The notes under the pieces are model-generated. The model ran no database searches, was not told where the DNA came from, and saw nothing but the letters and a program-made list of their open reading frames with translations. From the NCBI RefSeq assembly GCF_024355225.1, contig NZ_VCNH01000002.1, positions 105,654 to 169,653 of the forward strand: a DNA stretch of 64,000 bases, written 5' to 3'. Below, in pieces: positions 51,794-61,133 of this stretch. The position numbers and the translations under genes are program-made. This DNA is from Roseovarius sp. M141. Its GTDB lineage: Bacteria; Pseudomonadota; Alphaproteobacteria; Rhodobacterales; Rhodobacteraceae. Within the stretch, counting starts at the first letter, position 1. The number at the start of each line of letters is the position of its first letter.

Positions 51794-52825
51794 CTACTGC
51801 TGTCGGGATTTGAGCCAGGCTGTCAGATCGTCATTCAGGTCCGAATTGACGCCCTTGCCCTCAAGAACGATACGGCCACGGGCAAAACTGATTGAGAGAC
51901 CTTGGGCTGCCAAGGCGGTATCGACTTGGCGGCCCGTTGCGGCCGCGTCCGACGATCGGGGCTTTCCGGCCTTGGGCTTTGACGCATCCGGGCGGGATTG
52001 GCTACGCTCGAGGATCATGCGCTCGTCCTCTGCGCTGGCCACATCTGCGCGGCTTAGTACCTGCTTGAGAGCCTGCGCAACGCCCGGATCGTCACTGATC
52101 GTACGCGACAGGGTCAATCCCAGACGCTCGGGGATCTGCGCCGGATAGCGCAAGGCGCCGTCCAGCGCGCGCACCAAAGGCATGAAGGATTTCACCTTGG
52201 ACCTTTTCGAGAAGGAGGCCGTCGAAAACAGGCTCTGCAATGCCTTTTTGTCGCTTTCAAAAACATCGGCCTGCACAGCCTGCACAACGATGCGGGCGCG
52301 CTCGTAAAAGGACAGGTTTGCGCGAACCTCGTTCTCTTCCAGCATGGCGATATAGGCGGCGGGGCGATCCTCGGGCAGGCGGAGCAGGGCTTGAATCACG
52401 CCGAAACGCTCCAGCCCGCCGCTTTCCTCGTGCAGCTCGCTGAGGGCCTGCAAACGGCGCCAGCCTGAAATCAGGCCATAGTCCCCCTGACCCAGATCTG
52501 TAACTTCGATCGGCGTCTGCTGGCCGCGTTGACGGATGCTTTGCTTGAGCGCCTCCATCTCGTCCGCGTCACAGACCAGACGGTCGCGGATCAGGTAATC
52601 CGCCCGCACGGATTTCAGCGGCAGCGCCAGCACCATCCGGCCTTCGCGCCGGGCCGATTGCAATTCGTCCCGGACCATTTCGAACGCCGCCGTGATCGAA
52701 GCGTCGCCAGCCACCTGCGCGATCGGCGCGCGGCCAAGGGGCGCAAGCGGCGCTGCGGATGCGCTGCGTTCGGTCGGGACCGGGGTGCCGGGCTGGGCCG
52801 GAGTCAGGCGTTTGCGTTTGGCCAT
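51794..52825 (-). CDS. parB: ParB-type plasmid partition protein
   Basis: The 343-aa product has the ParB N-terminal nuclease-like domain (VRADYLIRDRLVCDADEMEA, GQQTPIEVTDLGQGDYGLIS, SGWRRLQALSELHEESGG) with the C-terminal part of the family arginine box (LEENEVRANLSFYERARIVV), then a helix-turn-helix region (FSTASFSKRSKVKSFMPLVR) and a C-terminal dimerisation part after a Lys/Ser/Pro linker. It would load on a centromere near its own gene and stimulate ParA. It follows parA by 46 bp, the usual parAB order. Confidence 0.9.
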   Translation of the reverse strand: MAKRKRLTPAQPGTPVPTERSASAAPLAPLGRAPIAQVAGDASITAAFEMVRDELQSARREGRMVLALPLKSVRADYLIRDRLVCDADEMEALKQSIRQRGQQTPIEVTDLGQGDYGLISGWRRLQALSELHEESGGLERFGVIQALLRLPEDRPAAYIAMLEENEVRANLSFYERARIVVQAVQADVFESDKKALQSLFSTASFSKRSKVKSFMPLVRALDGALRYPAQIPERLGLTLSRTISDDPGVAQALKQVLSRADVASAEDERMILERSQSRPDASKPKAGKPRSSDAAATGRQVDTALAAQGLSISFARGRIVLEGKGVNSDLNDDLTAWLKSRQQ

Positions 52826-52871
52826 TCAAATCGTCCTTTGTTCAAAAGCGGAGCGCGGCAGGGCAGGGGGG

Positions 52872-54281
52872 TCAGGTCCCGACCGTCTCTGACTCGGTCT
52901 CCGACTCGGGCGTGCGCGCCAGATCTTCGCGCCTCCAGATGCCGATAAGCAGCCGTTTGAAGGCGGCATAGGTCTGATCGAAGGTTGCCCGGCCCCGCAC
53001 ATAGGTCTCGCGGTTGAAATCGCGGTAATCGGCCTCGTAGATACCGGCGGCCTGCTCGCCCGCCTGACCGATCAGCGCGGTGAAATCCTGCCGGTGCGGG
53101 GACAGGGTATCGCCGAGATAGGCCTGCATCAAGGCGGCCAGTTCGGCCTGCTGCGAGCTGTCATAGCGGGTGATGACGGCCCGCACCGCATCCCATTCGA
53201 AACTCAGCTCGGGCTGGCCGAGGGCGCGGGCGGCCATGTTCTCGCCCTCCTCGATGCTGGCAAAGGTGGAGTGCAGCATGTCAAAGAAACGCCCGGTGGA
53301 ATCAAATTCGAGGAAGGACGCGCCGACCGGCACCAGCACGATGTCGGCCGCGGCCAGCCCGTTGATGGTGAGGTACCCCAGCGCCGGGGGGGTATCGATG
53401 AAGATCACGTCATACTGGTTCAGGATGCCGTCCGCCTCCAGCATCTCGGCCAGCGCATCCCACAGCCGCCAGCCACGGCTTTGCATGCGCCAGACGGGGA
53501 TCTGGAATTCGGACCAGTACAGATTCAGCTGCGCGCCGATCAGGTCGATATTGGGCCAGTGGGTCTTCTGGACCAGATCCTGCGCGGTGATCTTGAGCGC
53601 CTCGGCCAGCGTGTCATCCAGCGGCTTGGGGTCGTCGCCGCGGTCGATCCGCGAGCGGTTCTCGGACTGAAGCGCCAGCGCGTAGTGTCGCGCCAGAAGC
53701 GGAAAGACGGTCTGCCATTCATCCTCGACGCGCCCGCCAAGGATCGAAGTCATCGAGCCCTGACTGTCCAGATCCAGCACTAGCACCCTGTAGCCATCCA
53801 GCGCCGCAGACATCGCCAGATGGGCCGCTGTCGAGGTCTTGCCGACGCCGCCCTTGAAATTGGCCACGGCCACCATCTTGGCGGGCAGGCCCTCGGGGCG
53901 ATAGGGGCGGTACTCCTTGGACTTTGACCCTTCGGCGGCGAAATGCACGCGCAGGCGCAACACATCCTCGAGGGTGAACCACTTGGCGCCGGCATCGGTT
54001 TCGGACACGCCCTGGGGCAGGTGCGGGTTCAGCCGCAGCACCCGCCGGAAATGGGCCTGCGCAACCGGGATCAGATAGCGGGTGATTTCCCAGGTCGAGA
54101 ATTTGCGCAGGGTTTTGCGACCCTCTTCGCCAAGCCCGCGCGAGGCCAGATCCTCGCGCCCCTGCTGGCACCGCGCGGCGATGGTCGCGAAGGTTTCGGC
54201 GGTGATCGCATCGCCAAGGTCGGACATGGCCGCGTCGGGGCTGATCCTGAAATAGGGGGGAAGGTCTGCTGGGTCGCTCAT
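52872..54281 (-). CDS. parA: ParA-type partition ATPase
   Basis: The 469-aa product (ATG 54281; GTG 54293 adds four residues) has an N-terminal DNA-binding extension of about 130 residues (TLRKFSTWEITRYLIPVAQA, FTLEDVLRLRVHF), as in large type Ia ParA proteins that also repress their operon. Deviant Walker A is AVANFKGGVGKTSTAAHLAM, switch I follows in VLVLDLDSQGSMTSILGG, and Walker B is YDVIFIDTPPALGYLTING. It moves plasmid copies apart over the nucleoid with ParB. It is divergent from repA across the origin. A Glu/Thr/Ser-rich tail (ESETESETVGT) ends the protein. Confidence 0.92.
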   Translation of the reverse strand: MSDPADLPPYFRISPDAAMSDLGDAITAETFATIAARCQQGREDLASRGLGEEGRKTLRKFSTWEITRYLIPVAQAHFRRVLRLNPHLPQGVSETDAGAKWFTLEDVLRLRVHFAAEGSKSKEYRPYRPEGLPAKMVAVANFKGGVGKTSTAAHLAMSAALDGYRVLVLDLDSQGSMTSILGGRVEDEWQTVFPLLARHYALALQSENRSRIDRGDDPKPLDDTLAEALKITAQDLVQKTHWPNIDLIGAQLNLYWSEFQIPVWRMQSRGWRLWDALAEMLEADGILNQYDVIFIDTPPALGYLTINGLAAADIVLVPVGASFLEFDSTGRFFDMLHSTFASIEEGENMAARALGQPELSFEWDAVRAVITRYDSSQQAELAALMQAYLGDTLSPHRQDFTALIGQAGEQAAGIYEADYRDFNRETYVRGRATFDQTYAAFKRLLIGIWRREDLARTPESETESETVGT

Positions 54282-54550
54282 GAAAACTGCCACTCATGTC
54301 ATGCTTTTACGGGATCATACCTGAAAACACAGGACATGGAACAATTATGAGCACATCGCGAAATTTTTTGCATTTCCTAAGCTTTATCAAGAGCTTGAAA
54401 TATGTTCGGATCCTGATGCCTTGTGCGGGCCAAATGCACAAATACCCCAGATGGTAGTTATTTTATAGTTATCTTAGTGTTACAGGAGTCACCGCCTTCT
54501 GCTAAGCCTTTTATTCCGTTGGTAATTCGGCTCCTTTTTCCAGTACGTCC

Positions 54551-54616
54551 GACTCTGAAACCACGTTGATGCGATTCTGAAACCACGTTCATCTGACTCT
54601 GATACCACGTTGCGGC
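54551..54616 (+). repeat. Three tandem 22-bp iterons
   Basis: Repeats at 54551-54572, 54573-54594 and 54595-54616 share the core TCTGAAACCACGTT (third copy TCTGATACCACGTT) in exact 22-bp register, two helical turns. They are the likely binding sites for RepA. Confidence 0.85.
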
Positions 54617-54639
54617 GGGGCGTTTGAGTGGACGTGGCC

Positions 54640-54676
54640 TGTGGATAACTTTAAGCTGGGTGTCATTGAAACCACG
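54640..54676 (+). promoter_or_regulatory. DnaA box and partial iteron
   Basis: TGTGGATAA at 54640-54648 is a perfect reverse-complement DnaA box. TGAAACCACG at 54667-54676 repeats the iteron core once more, just upstream of the repA start, where RepA binding could also repress its own gene. Confidence 0.65.
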
Positions 54677-54736
54677 AAACAGATTCGCGTCTGTAGATCC
54701 GGGCACACCCGGGCGCGGCGCGGGGGCAGGACAGGC

Positions 54737-55750
54737 ATGACGACAGCAACGCCCCCGGCGCGGGGTTCCGGCGGGCTTTTGCCCGATCATCACCCTACGG
54801 CCGATTTTTTTGTCTGCGACATCTTTGATGCCGCGCCCAAGGGCGATCTGGGCACGATGGAACACCCGATGTTTTCGCTGTCCACCCGGCCGGACCGACG
54901 CATCCTGTCCTATGATCACAACGGCGTACATATCGAGATCGCCCCATCGGTGCGCGGGCTGGCGACGATCCATGACAAGGACGTGCTGATCTACTGCATC
55001 AGCCAGTTGATGGCCGGGGTGAATGCGGGCCGCGCGATTGGCCGCACCCTGCATCTGAAGGCGCATGATCTGCTGGTAGCCACCAACCGCGAGACCAGCG
55101 GCGACGGGTACAAGCGCCTGCAAAGCGCGCTGGAGCGGCTGGTCGGCACCCGCATCACCACGAATTACGAGACCGGCGGCCACGAGGTGACATCGGGCTT
55201 TGGCCTGATCGAGAGCTGGCAGATCGTGCGCAAGACGCGCGGCGGGCGCATGATCTCGGTCGTGGTCACGCTGTCGGAATGGCTGTTTCGCGCGGTCCTG
55301 TCGAAGACGGTCCTGACGCTGAGCCGTGATTATTTCCGACTGCGCAAACCGCTGGAGCGGCGGGTCTATGAACTGGCGCGCAAACATTGCGGGCGGCAGG
55401 CGGAATGGACGGTGTCGGTCGACACGCTGCTGAAGAAGTCCGGCAGCGCCAGCCCCCGGCGCGTGTTTCGCAAGATGCTGCGCGACATGATCGCCGCCGA
55501 TATCCTGCCCGATTACGAGATGAGCGAACAGCCCGGCGATCTGATCCGGTTTTCCCGCCGCGATGTCGTGGTACTGCCGGGGCAGTCCCCGACCCTGAGC
55601 GAGGCGGCCCTGGACGAGGCGCGCCGCCTGCATCCGGGCGTGGATGTCTATGCGCTGCAATCGGACTGGCTGTCTGTCTGGCGCGCGCGCGGGGCGGTCC
55701 GGCTGACATCCCCTGACAAGGCATTTCTGGGCTGGCTGGCCAAGAGGTAG
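54737..55750 (+). CDS. repA: Plasmid replication initiator, RPA family (RepA-I-like)
   Basis: The ATG at 54737 has AGGACAGGC just upstream and gives 337 aa. The frame is open from 54641, but that part overlaps the DnaA box. The protein belongs to the replication initiator protein A family: DFFVCDIFDAAPKGDLGTME near the N-terminus, then IHDKDVLIYCISQLMAGVNA, AHDLLVATNRETSGDGYKRL, and LSRDYFRLRKPLERRVYELA (winged-helix core). It would bind the iterons and open the adjacent AT-rich DNA with DnaA. Together with parAB it forms a complete low-copy plasmid backbone. RepA-type plasmids of roseobacters carry this initiator. Confidence 0.9.
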   Translation: MTTATPPARGSGGLLPDHHPTADFFVCDIFDAAPKGDLGTMEHPMFSLSTRPDRRILSYDHNGVHIEIAPSVRGLATIHDKDVLIYCISQLMAGVNAGRAIGRTLHLKAHDLLVATNRETSGDGYKRLQSALERLVGTRITTNYETGGHEVTSGFGLIESWQIVRKTRGGRMISVVVTLSEWLFRAVLSKTVLTLSRDYFRLRKPLERRVYELARKHCGRQAEWTVSVDTLLKKSGSASPRRVFRKMLRDMIAADILPDYEMSEQPGDLIRFSRRDVVVLPGQSPTLSEAALDEARRLHPGVDVYALQSDWLSVWRARGAVRLTSPDKAFLGWLAKR

Positions 55751-55893
55751 GCCGCGCGAGACCAGCCGCCGGACTGGCAAAGGAAGCTTCGTTCACGCGA
55801 TCCGCCACCTCGCCAAATGTCGGCAAGGCAGGTATGTAACCCCATCAAATTCTGGTGCCCCATCCGGGCACGCATCGGCGAAAGGCACCCTGT

Positions 55894-57237
55894 ATGACGC
55901 GCAAGATCTTTGGCACTGACGGTATTCGCGGCACGGCCAACACCTATCCGATGACCGCCGACATGGCGCTGCGCGTCGGCGCCGCCGCGGGCCGCCATTT
56001 CCGGAAGGACGGGCTGAATGGCCACAGGGTGGTGATCGGCAAGGATACGCGCCGCTCGGGGTATATGCTGGAAAATGCGCTGACGGCGGGGCTGACCTCG
56101 ACCGGGATGAACGTGCTGCTGCTGGGGCCGGTGCCGACGCCGGCGGTGGCGTTCCTGACGCGCTCCATGCGGGCCGATCTGGGCATCATGATCTCGGCCA
56201 GCCACAACCCGCATCACGATAACGGAATCAAGTTTTTCGGCCCCGACGGGTTCAAGCTGGACGATGCGTCAGAGGCGGAAATCGAACGCATCCTGTCGGG
56301 CGACATCCCGCCAGCCAAGCCGATCAATATCGGCCGCGCTAAGCGGATCGAGGAAGGGCAGGGCCGCTATGTCGAATATGCCAAGACGACGATCCCGCGC
56401 GCCACGCGCCTGACAGGGCTGAAGATCGTGGTCGATTGCGCCAATGGCGCCGCTTACAAGGCCGCGCCCGAAGTCCTGTGGGAACTGGGCGCGGATGTCA
56501 TACCGGTTGGCACGTCGCCGGATGGCTACAACATCAACCTTGGCTGTGGATCGACATCGCCGCAGGCGGCGGCGGATGCGGTGCGCCGCCAGGGCGCCGA
56601 TCTGGGGATCTGTCTGGACGGTGACGCCGACCGCATCGTGCTGATCGACGAGATGGGGCGCATCGTGGATGGCGATCAGATCATGGCGCTGTTTGCGCGG
56701 CTCTGGACCGAGGCCGGCACGCTGGCCGGCGGCACGCTGGTATCCACGGTGATGTCCAATCTGGGGCTGGAGCGCTATATCGAGGGGCTGGGCCTGACGC
56801 TGGAGCGCACCAAGGTGGGGGATCGCCATGTGGTCGCGCGGATGCGCGAGGGCGGCTTCAATCTGGGCGGCGAACAATCGGGTCATATCGTGATGAGCGA
56901 TTACGCCACCACCGGCGACGGGCTGATCGCGGGTCTGCAATTTCTGGCCGCGATGGTGCATAGCGGACAGCCTGCCAGCACGCTGCTGAACAGCTTTGAT
57001 GCGGTACCGCAGCTTCTGGAGAATGTCGCCCTGCGCGCCGGGGCGGCGCCGCTGGCCGACGCGGGCGTGCAATCCGTCATCACCGCGCAGGAAAAGCGGT
57101 TGACCGGCAAGGGCCGTCTGCTGATCCGCCCGTCAGGGACCGAGCCGCTGATCCGCGTCATGGCCGAATGCGAGGATGAGGCTTTGCTGCACGATGTCGT
57201 CGCCACGATCGTGGCCGCAGTGCGCGCCGCCGGATAA
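55894..57237 (+). CDS. glmM: Phosphoglucosamine mutase
   Basis: It converts glucosamine-6-phosphate to glucosamine-1-phosphate, feeding UDP-GlcNAc and so peptidoglycan and the WecB substrate. The ATG at 55894 gives 447 aa, normal length: [36 protein letters not shown], the phosphoserine loop [20 protein letters not shown], the metal-binding [15 protein letters not shown], and the sugar-specific [18 protein letters not shown]. It ends with the phosphate-binding [14 protein letters not shown]. It is essential in most bacteria, so a plasmid location next to repA is notable unless a second copy exists. Confidence 0.95.
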   Translation: MTRKIFGTDGIRGTANTYPMTADMALRVGAAAGRHFRKDGLNGHRVVIGKDTRRSGYMLENALTAGLTSTGMNVLLLGPVPTPAVAFLTRSMRADLGIMISASHNPHHDNGIKFFGPDGFKLDDASEAEIERILSGDIPPAKPINIGRAKRIEEGQGRYVEYAKTTIPRATRLTGLKIVVDCANGAAYKAAPEVLWELGADVIPVGTSPDGYNINLGCGSTSPQAAADAVRRQGADLGICLDGDADRIVLIDEMGRIVDGDQIMALFARLWTEAGTLAGGTLVSTVMSNLGLERYIEGLGLTLERTKVGDRHVVARMREGGFNLGGEQSGHIVMSDYATTGDGLIAGLQFLAAMVHSGQPASTLLNSFDAVPQLLENVALRAGAAPLADAGVQSVITAQEKRLTGKGRLLIRPSGTEPLIRVMAECEDEALLHDVVATIVAAVRAAG

Positions 57238-57243
57238 GCCCGT

Positions 57244-57261
57244 CCGGGGGCGCATCCCCGG
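57244..57261. terminator. Possible bidirectional stem-loop between glmM and the exonuclease gene
   Basis: CCGGGG (57244-57249) and CCCCGG (57256-57261) form a 6-bp GC stem with a 6-nt loop in the 30-bp space between two convergent stop codons. There is no T-run on either side. Confidence 0.4.
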
Positions 57262-57267
57262 CAAGGT

Positions 57268-58680
57268 TCACGGGGCGATCTGTCGATTGAGGTCTGGCAA
57301 CAGCCGCGCATGTCGGCGCATTGCCGTGGTCGCATCGCCAAAGGTGTGGATGTCGTGGGCCTCCAGCATCGGCAACAGCCGCACCAGAACCTGCGCGGTG
57401 GCAATCGCATCCCCGATCGCCGTATGGCGCGCCGATCCGTCGATGTGAATATCAAGCCGGTCCGCGATGGCGTCCAGCGTGTGGGGCTCCCCCTCGCCAA
57501 AGATGACCGCTGACAGCAGCACCGTGTCCAGAACCGGATGATCGAAGGCAAGCCCAAGCCCGGCCTCGTGCCGTTTCAGAAACGCCAGATCAAAGGGCGC
57601 ATTATGCGCGACCAGCACCGCATCGCGCGCAAAGCCGTGAAACTGGCGCAGGGCGGTGATGGGGTCTGGCGCCTGGCTGACCATGTCATTGGTGATGCCG
57701 TGGATGCGCGACGACTCTCCGGGGATGGGGCGGCCGGGATTGACAAGGGTTTCGCAGGTTTCGCCCCGCACAATGCGGTTGCTCAGCACCCGGACCGCGC
57801 CGACCTGAACGATTTCATCGCGCGTGATGTCAAGCCCGGTGGTTTCGGTATCAAACACCACATAGGACAGCGCCGACAGCGGCGTCTGGGCAATGTGCTG
57901 GTCCATCGCCCGGTCGGTCAGGCCAAAGTCAAAGACCAGCGGGCGTTCGGCCATGATGTCATCTTCGATCTCCATCGAGAGCATGAACCCACCGCCCTGC
58001 AAGGCGCGCCGGACCCGTGTGCTGACGGTGCCTTGCCCGTCCGCCGTGGCAAGATCCACATCGAGGAAGTGACGCCCGGAATCCGCCGCAAGATCGGCCA
58101 CCGCGCGTTCCAGCGCGCCGCGATCAAGGTAGTCGAACACCGACCTGCCAAGCCCGAGCGAGGCAACCTGACCCAAGGCGTGGACGCATTGACGGTCATA
58201 GAGGATGATCCGGAACGCCTCGTCCAGCAGCATGACGGCGACGGGGATTTCAGACAGGAGCGCGGCAAGATGTGCGTTCTCCTCCTCCATCTTGCTGGTC
58301 GCGCTGTCGAGCCGCGATTCAAAGCTTGCGTGCATCTCGGCCAGTTCCCGGCAGAGCGCCCCCGAGGCAGGTCCGAGATCGCCAAGATGACGCACGCAGC
58401 TGACGTCAAGATCGGTGGTCACGCCGCCATGGGCCCGCGTGCGCAGCGCGGCGGTGAAACGGGTGATGGCGCGGGCGACATGTTCATCAAACAGCAGCCA
58501 GACCAGCACGGTGACCAGCACTGCGCCAAAGGTCGCGACCAGCCCGGCAACCGTCAGGGCCGGCAGCGCATCGGGCGCGCGGCGCCAGGCAAGCAAAACC
58601 CCCGCAGCGATGGCCGCGATATTGCCCGAGCCGATCAGCGCAAAGAGCAGCAGGATGCGAAGGCGAAGATTGCTGCGCAC
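57268..58680 (-). CDS. Membrane-anchored DnaQ-like 3'-5' exonuclease with PAS-like region
   Basis: The GTG at 58680 (GGAGG eight bases upstream) gives 470 aa. Two N-terminal transmembrane helices (LRILLLFALIGSGNIAAIAA and ALTVAGLVATFGAVLVTVLV) are followed by a HAMP-like/coiled segment and a PAS-like domain (about 125-240, ALLSEIPVAVMLLDEAFRII). The C-terminal DEDDh exonuclease contains SYVVFDTETTGLD (DxE), LVAHNAPFDLAFLKR and GSARHTAIGDAIATAQVLVR (H-x4-D). The combination of a sensor-like part with an epsilon-type nuclease is typical for the gene next to cNMP/CBS/DUF294 proteins in acetate symporter clusters. The physiological role is unknown. Confidence 0.88.
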   Translation of the reverse strand: MRSNLRLRILLLFALIGSGNIAAIAAGVLLAWRRAPDALPALTVAGLVATFGAVLVTVLVWLLFDEHVARAITRFTAALRTRAHGGVTTDLDVSCVRHLGDLGPASGALCRELAEMHASFESRLDSATSKMEEENAHLAALLSEIPVAVMLLDEAFRIILYDRQCVHALGQVASLGLGRSVFDYLDRGALERAVADLAADSGRHFLDVDLATADGQGTVSTRVRRALQGGGFMLSMEIEDDIMAERPLVFDFGLTDRAMDQHIAQTPLSALSYVVFDTETTGLDITRDEIVQVGAVRVLSNRIVRGETCETLVNPGRPIPGESSRIHGITNDMVSQAPDPITALRQFHGFARDAVLVAHNAPFDLAFLKRHEAGLGLAFDHPVLDTVLLSAVIFGEGEPHTLDAIADRLDIHIDGSARHTAIGDAIATAQVLVRLLPMLEAHDIHTFGDATTAMRRHARLLPDLNRQIAP

Positions 58681-58683
58681 GTG

Positions 58684-59202
58684 CTATGCCTCCGCGCAGG
58701 CGGTGCGGGTGACAGGATCGTCGCGCCCGGTGTCGATCCAGGCGGAGTCGGGGACTGATCCATCCTCGCCCAGAACAAGGCCGGGCAGCAGATCGGCCCT
58801 GCGCCCTGACTCGCAATCGAAAACGGCCCTGATGCGCCGCGTCGGGGTCCAGCGGCCAAAGATATAGAGGCTGGTCATTTTCTGACCTTCGGCGGCCTCG
58901 TTCTCTAACGCACCGGTCTGGGAAACGGCGATGAAGCGGTCAACATACGGGAAAGCATAGGTCCAGGGCCGCCAGAACGCCTTGTTTTCATGGACGGTCG
59001 CCACTTTGACGCCCTCGGGCAGCGCGGCGGAATTGCGCGCGAACCACGAATATTCCAGCGATATGGACACTGCCAGCATCGCCGCACCGGCAACCACCGG
59101 AACCAGCCAGCGGGGCAGGGCAGGGATGATGCGCCGCACGATCATCACCACGCCCCCTGCGGCGACACCGGCCACGATTACGGCAATGAGTTCGAATAGC
59201 AT
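58684..59202 (-). CDS. Small membrane protein of the acetate-symporter cluster, function unknown
   Basis: The 172-aa product has an N-terminal transmembrane helix (MLFELIAVIVAGVAAGGVVM) and a second one (RWLVPVVAGAAMLAVSIS), then a soluble domain (EGVKVATVHENKAFWRPWTY, FGRWTPTRRIRAVFDCESGR, VPDSAWIDTGRDD). It sits three bases before the exonuclease start and 29 bp after the DUF294 gene, all in one direction. Conserved position in similar clusters suggests a linked function; none is known. Confidence 0.75.
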   Translation of the reverse strand: MLFELIAVIVAGVAAGGVVMIVRRIIPALPRWLVPVVAGAAMLAVSISLEYSWFARNSAALPEGVKVATVHENKAFWRPWTYAFPYVDRFIAVSQTGALENEAAEGQKMTSLYIFGRWTPTRRIRAVFDCESGRRADLLPGLVLGEDGSVPDSAWIDTGRDDPVTRTACAEA

Positions 59203-59231
59203 GGCTTCTCCTTGGCGCGACCGGCGCGCCG

Positions 59232-61037
59232 CTATGGCAAGGCGCGGCCCTGTGCCAGTGCCGATTGCATTGTGCGCACAACCACGAAGGCGTTGCGCAG
59301 ATGGCTGCGCTCGAAATCGCTGAGCGTCGCGGGTGCCATGAAATTATCGGGGGCCTCGCCGCGGCGCACCTGAAGTGCCTGATGGTCCAGTCTGGTCTGC
59401 GCGATGAGGTCGTAGGCATCCAGAAGATCGCGCGCGCCGCTGGCCGAGATGACCCCAGCCGTCTGCGCGCTTTCGATCCGCGTTCTTGTGTTGACCGCCG
59501 TCAACTGCCCGCGCAGGGCGTAAATGCGCCCCAGATCGACGATCGGCACGACGCCGTTCAGCTTCAGGTCGATCCGGTCGCGGTGTTCGCCCGACCGCAC
59601 GGTGGCCAGCCCCCGCCAAAGCCCGAGAGGGGGCGCATGGCCAAGGGAGTTGGACACCATATGCGCCACGAAGATCGAATTTCGCGCGGATTCTGCAAGT
59701 GTTTCAGTTTGCAATCCCGCATAGAGGCTGTGATCGCCGCCGATCGGGCGCAGGTCGAACATGACCGACGCCAGCATCTGCGCCTCTTTGTCTGGGCGTG
59801 CGATCCAGCCCTGGAAATACTTTCGCCAGATGCGGACCGGCTGACGCCAGCGCGGGTTGGTGGCCATCATGTCGCCGGGACAGAAAACATAGCCGCAATG
59901 GTTCAGGCCGTCCGAAACAAAGCGGGCGAGGTCCGAGAAATAGGCGTCGTGGTCTTCGGTCGCGTCATCCGATAGCATCAGCACATTGTCCTGATCCGAC
60001 ACGCCGGTCTGTTCACGCCGGCCCTGACTGCCACAGGCAAGCCAGAGATAAGGGACCGGCGCCGGCCCCAGATGCGACTCGCCAAGCGCCAGCAGGCGGC
60101 GGGTGACGGCATCGGCGATGTCGGTCACAAGGCGCGTGGTCACGTCGTGCCGGTGCCCCGCGCCGACCAGTTGCGCCAGCAGTTGCGGGATCCGCCGGGT
60201 GATATCGGCCAGCGCATCCGCATCCGGCGCGTGGGCGGCGTCCCTGATGATCTCGGACGAGCTTTCGGCCTGAAACCGTGTCAGATCGGTCTGGGTGACG
60301 ACCCCGGCCAGCCCGGCTTCGCTGACGATGGGAACATGGCCGATGCCCCGTTCCATCATCAGATGCAGCACGTCCGAGCCGATGGCGTCGGGGGGCAGGG
60401 TGACGGGATCGGCGGTCATGACGCGGCTGACCGGCGTGTCGGGGTCAAGCCGTTCGGCCACCACGCGGGCGGAAATATCGCGGGTCGTCAGAATGCCGCA
60501 GAGCGCGCCATCCTTGACCACCATCAGCGAAGATATCCTGTCATCGCGCATGATCACTGCCGCTTCGGCCAATGTCGTGTCCGGGCTGACCGCCTTCGGG
60601 GCCTTGGACATCAAGGCGGCGACCGGCGTCTGGGTCAGACTGCGCTGAAGCGCGCGCGGCGGGCGCGATCTGGCGAAAAAGTCATGCATCGCCGCATCGC
60701 GGTCGATCATGGCGCGGAAATGTTGTGTCGGCAGCAGCAGGATTTCGGTGGCAGCGACAGCGCGGGCATTGGTCAGGGCGGCGCCATCGCGCATCAGCCC
60801 ACGTTCACCAAAGACGTTGCGCGGTCCCAGCGAGGACAGCGGGGCACCATCCGGATCGGTCACCTCAACCTCGCCCGAGCGAATGATATAAAGGCCCTTG
60901 AGGGGGTCGCCTGCGCGATAGATCGCTTCGCCCGCAGCAAAGCTGTGCGGTTGGGTCACCGCAGCCACTGCGCCCAGATCCGCCACCGGGAGCCGGTCCC
61001 AGGGGTGAACGCCGGCAAGGAAATCAGCGATGCTCAT
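59232..61037 (-). CDS. cNMP-binding / CBS / DUF294 nucleotidyltransferase-like signalling protein
   Basis: The ATG at 61037 gives 601 aa; the frame open to 61112 has no support. Domains in order: cyclic-nucleotide-binding fold (residues about 12-125; YIIRSGEVEVTDPDGAPLSS, NVFGERGLMRDGAALTNARA), two CBS motifs (about 140-260; VSPDTTLAEAAVIMRDDRIS, GIGHVPIVSEAGLAGVVTQT), a DUF294 nucleotidyltransferase-like domain with LACGSQGRREQTGVSDQDNV (the GS-x8-D-x-D pattern of GlnD/MNT enzymes), and the DUF294 C-terminal helical domain. Such proteins sit beside VC_2705-type symporters and probably control them in response to nucleotide signals. The modification substrate is unknown. Confidence 0.92.
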   Translation of the reverse strand: MSIADFLAGVHPWDRLPVADLGAVAAVTQPHSFAAGEAIYRAGDPLKGLYIIRSGEVEVTDPDGAPLSSLGPRNVFGERGLMRDGAALTNARAVAATEILLLPTQHFRAMIDRDAAMHDFFARSRPPRALQRSLTQTPVAALMSKAPKAVSPDTTLAEAAVIMRDDRISSLMVVKDGALCGILTTRDISARVVAERLDPDTPVSRVMTADPVTLPPDAIGSDVLHLMMERGIGHVPIVSEAGLAGVVTQTDLTRFQAESSSEIIRDAAHAPDADALADITRRIPQLLAQLVGAGHRHDVTTRLVTDIADAVTRRLLALGESHLGPAPVPYLWLACGSQGRREQTGVSDQDNVLMLSDDATEDHDAYFSDLARFVSDGLNHCGYVFCPGDMMATNPRWRQPVRIWRKYFQGWIARPDKEAQMLASVMFDLRPIGGDHSLYAGLQTETLAESARNSIFVAHMVSNSLGHAPPLGLWRGLATVRSGEHRDRIDLKLNGVVPIVDLGRIYALRGQLTAVNTRTRIESAQTAGVISASGARDLLDAYDLIAQTRLDHQALQVRRGEAPDNFMAPATLSDFERSHLRNAFVVVRTMQSALAQGRALP

Positions 61038-61133
61038 GAATGGCTGCCTTTGTAAGATCAACTGCCCGCCAGGGGGCGGGCAGGGAGGTGGTGTGGTTGC
61101 GCCGGGCACCACAAGGGATGCCCGGCGGCAGGA

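Larger units (their letters stand above)
54294..54736. promoter_or_regulatory. Replication origin region (oriV) between parA and repA
   Basis: The 443-bp divergent region combines an AT-rich stretch (about 54340-54480), three tandem iterons (54551-54616), a consensus DnaA box (54640-54648, complement of TTATCCACA) and a partial fourth iteron (54667-54676). It also must contain the promoters of parA and repA. An inverted AAGCT/AGCTT pair lies near 54379-54396. This layout is what is expected for an iteron-controlled theta origin. Confidence 0.8.
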
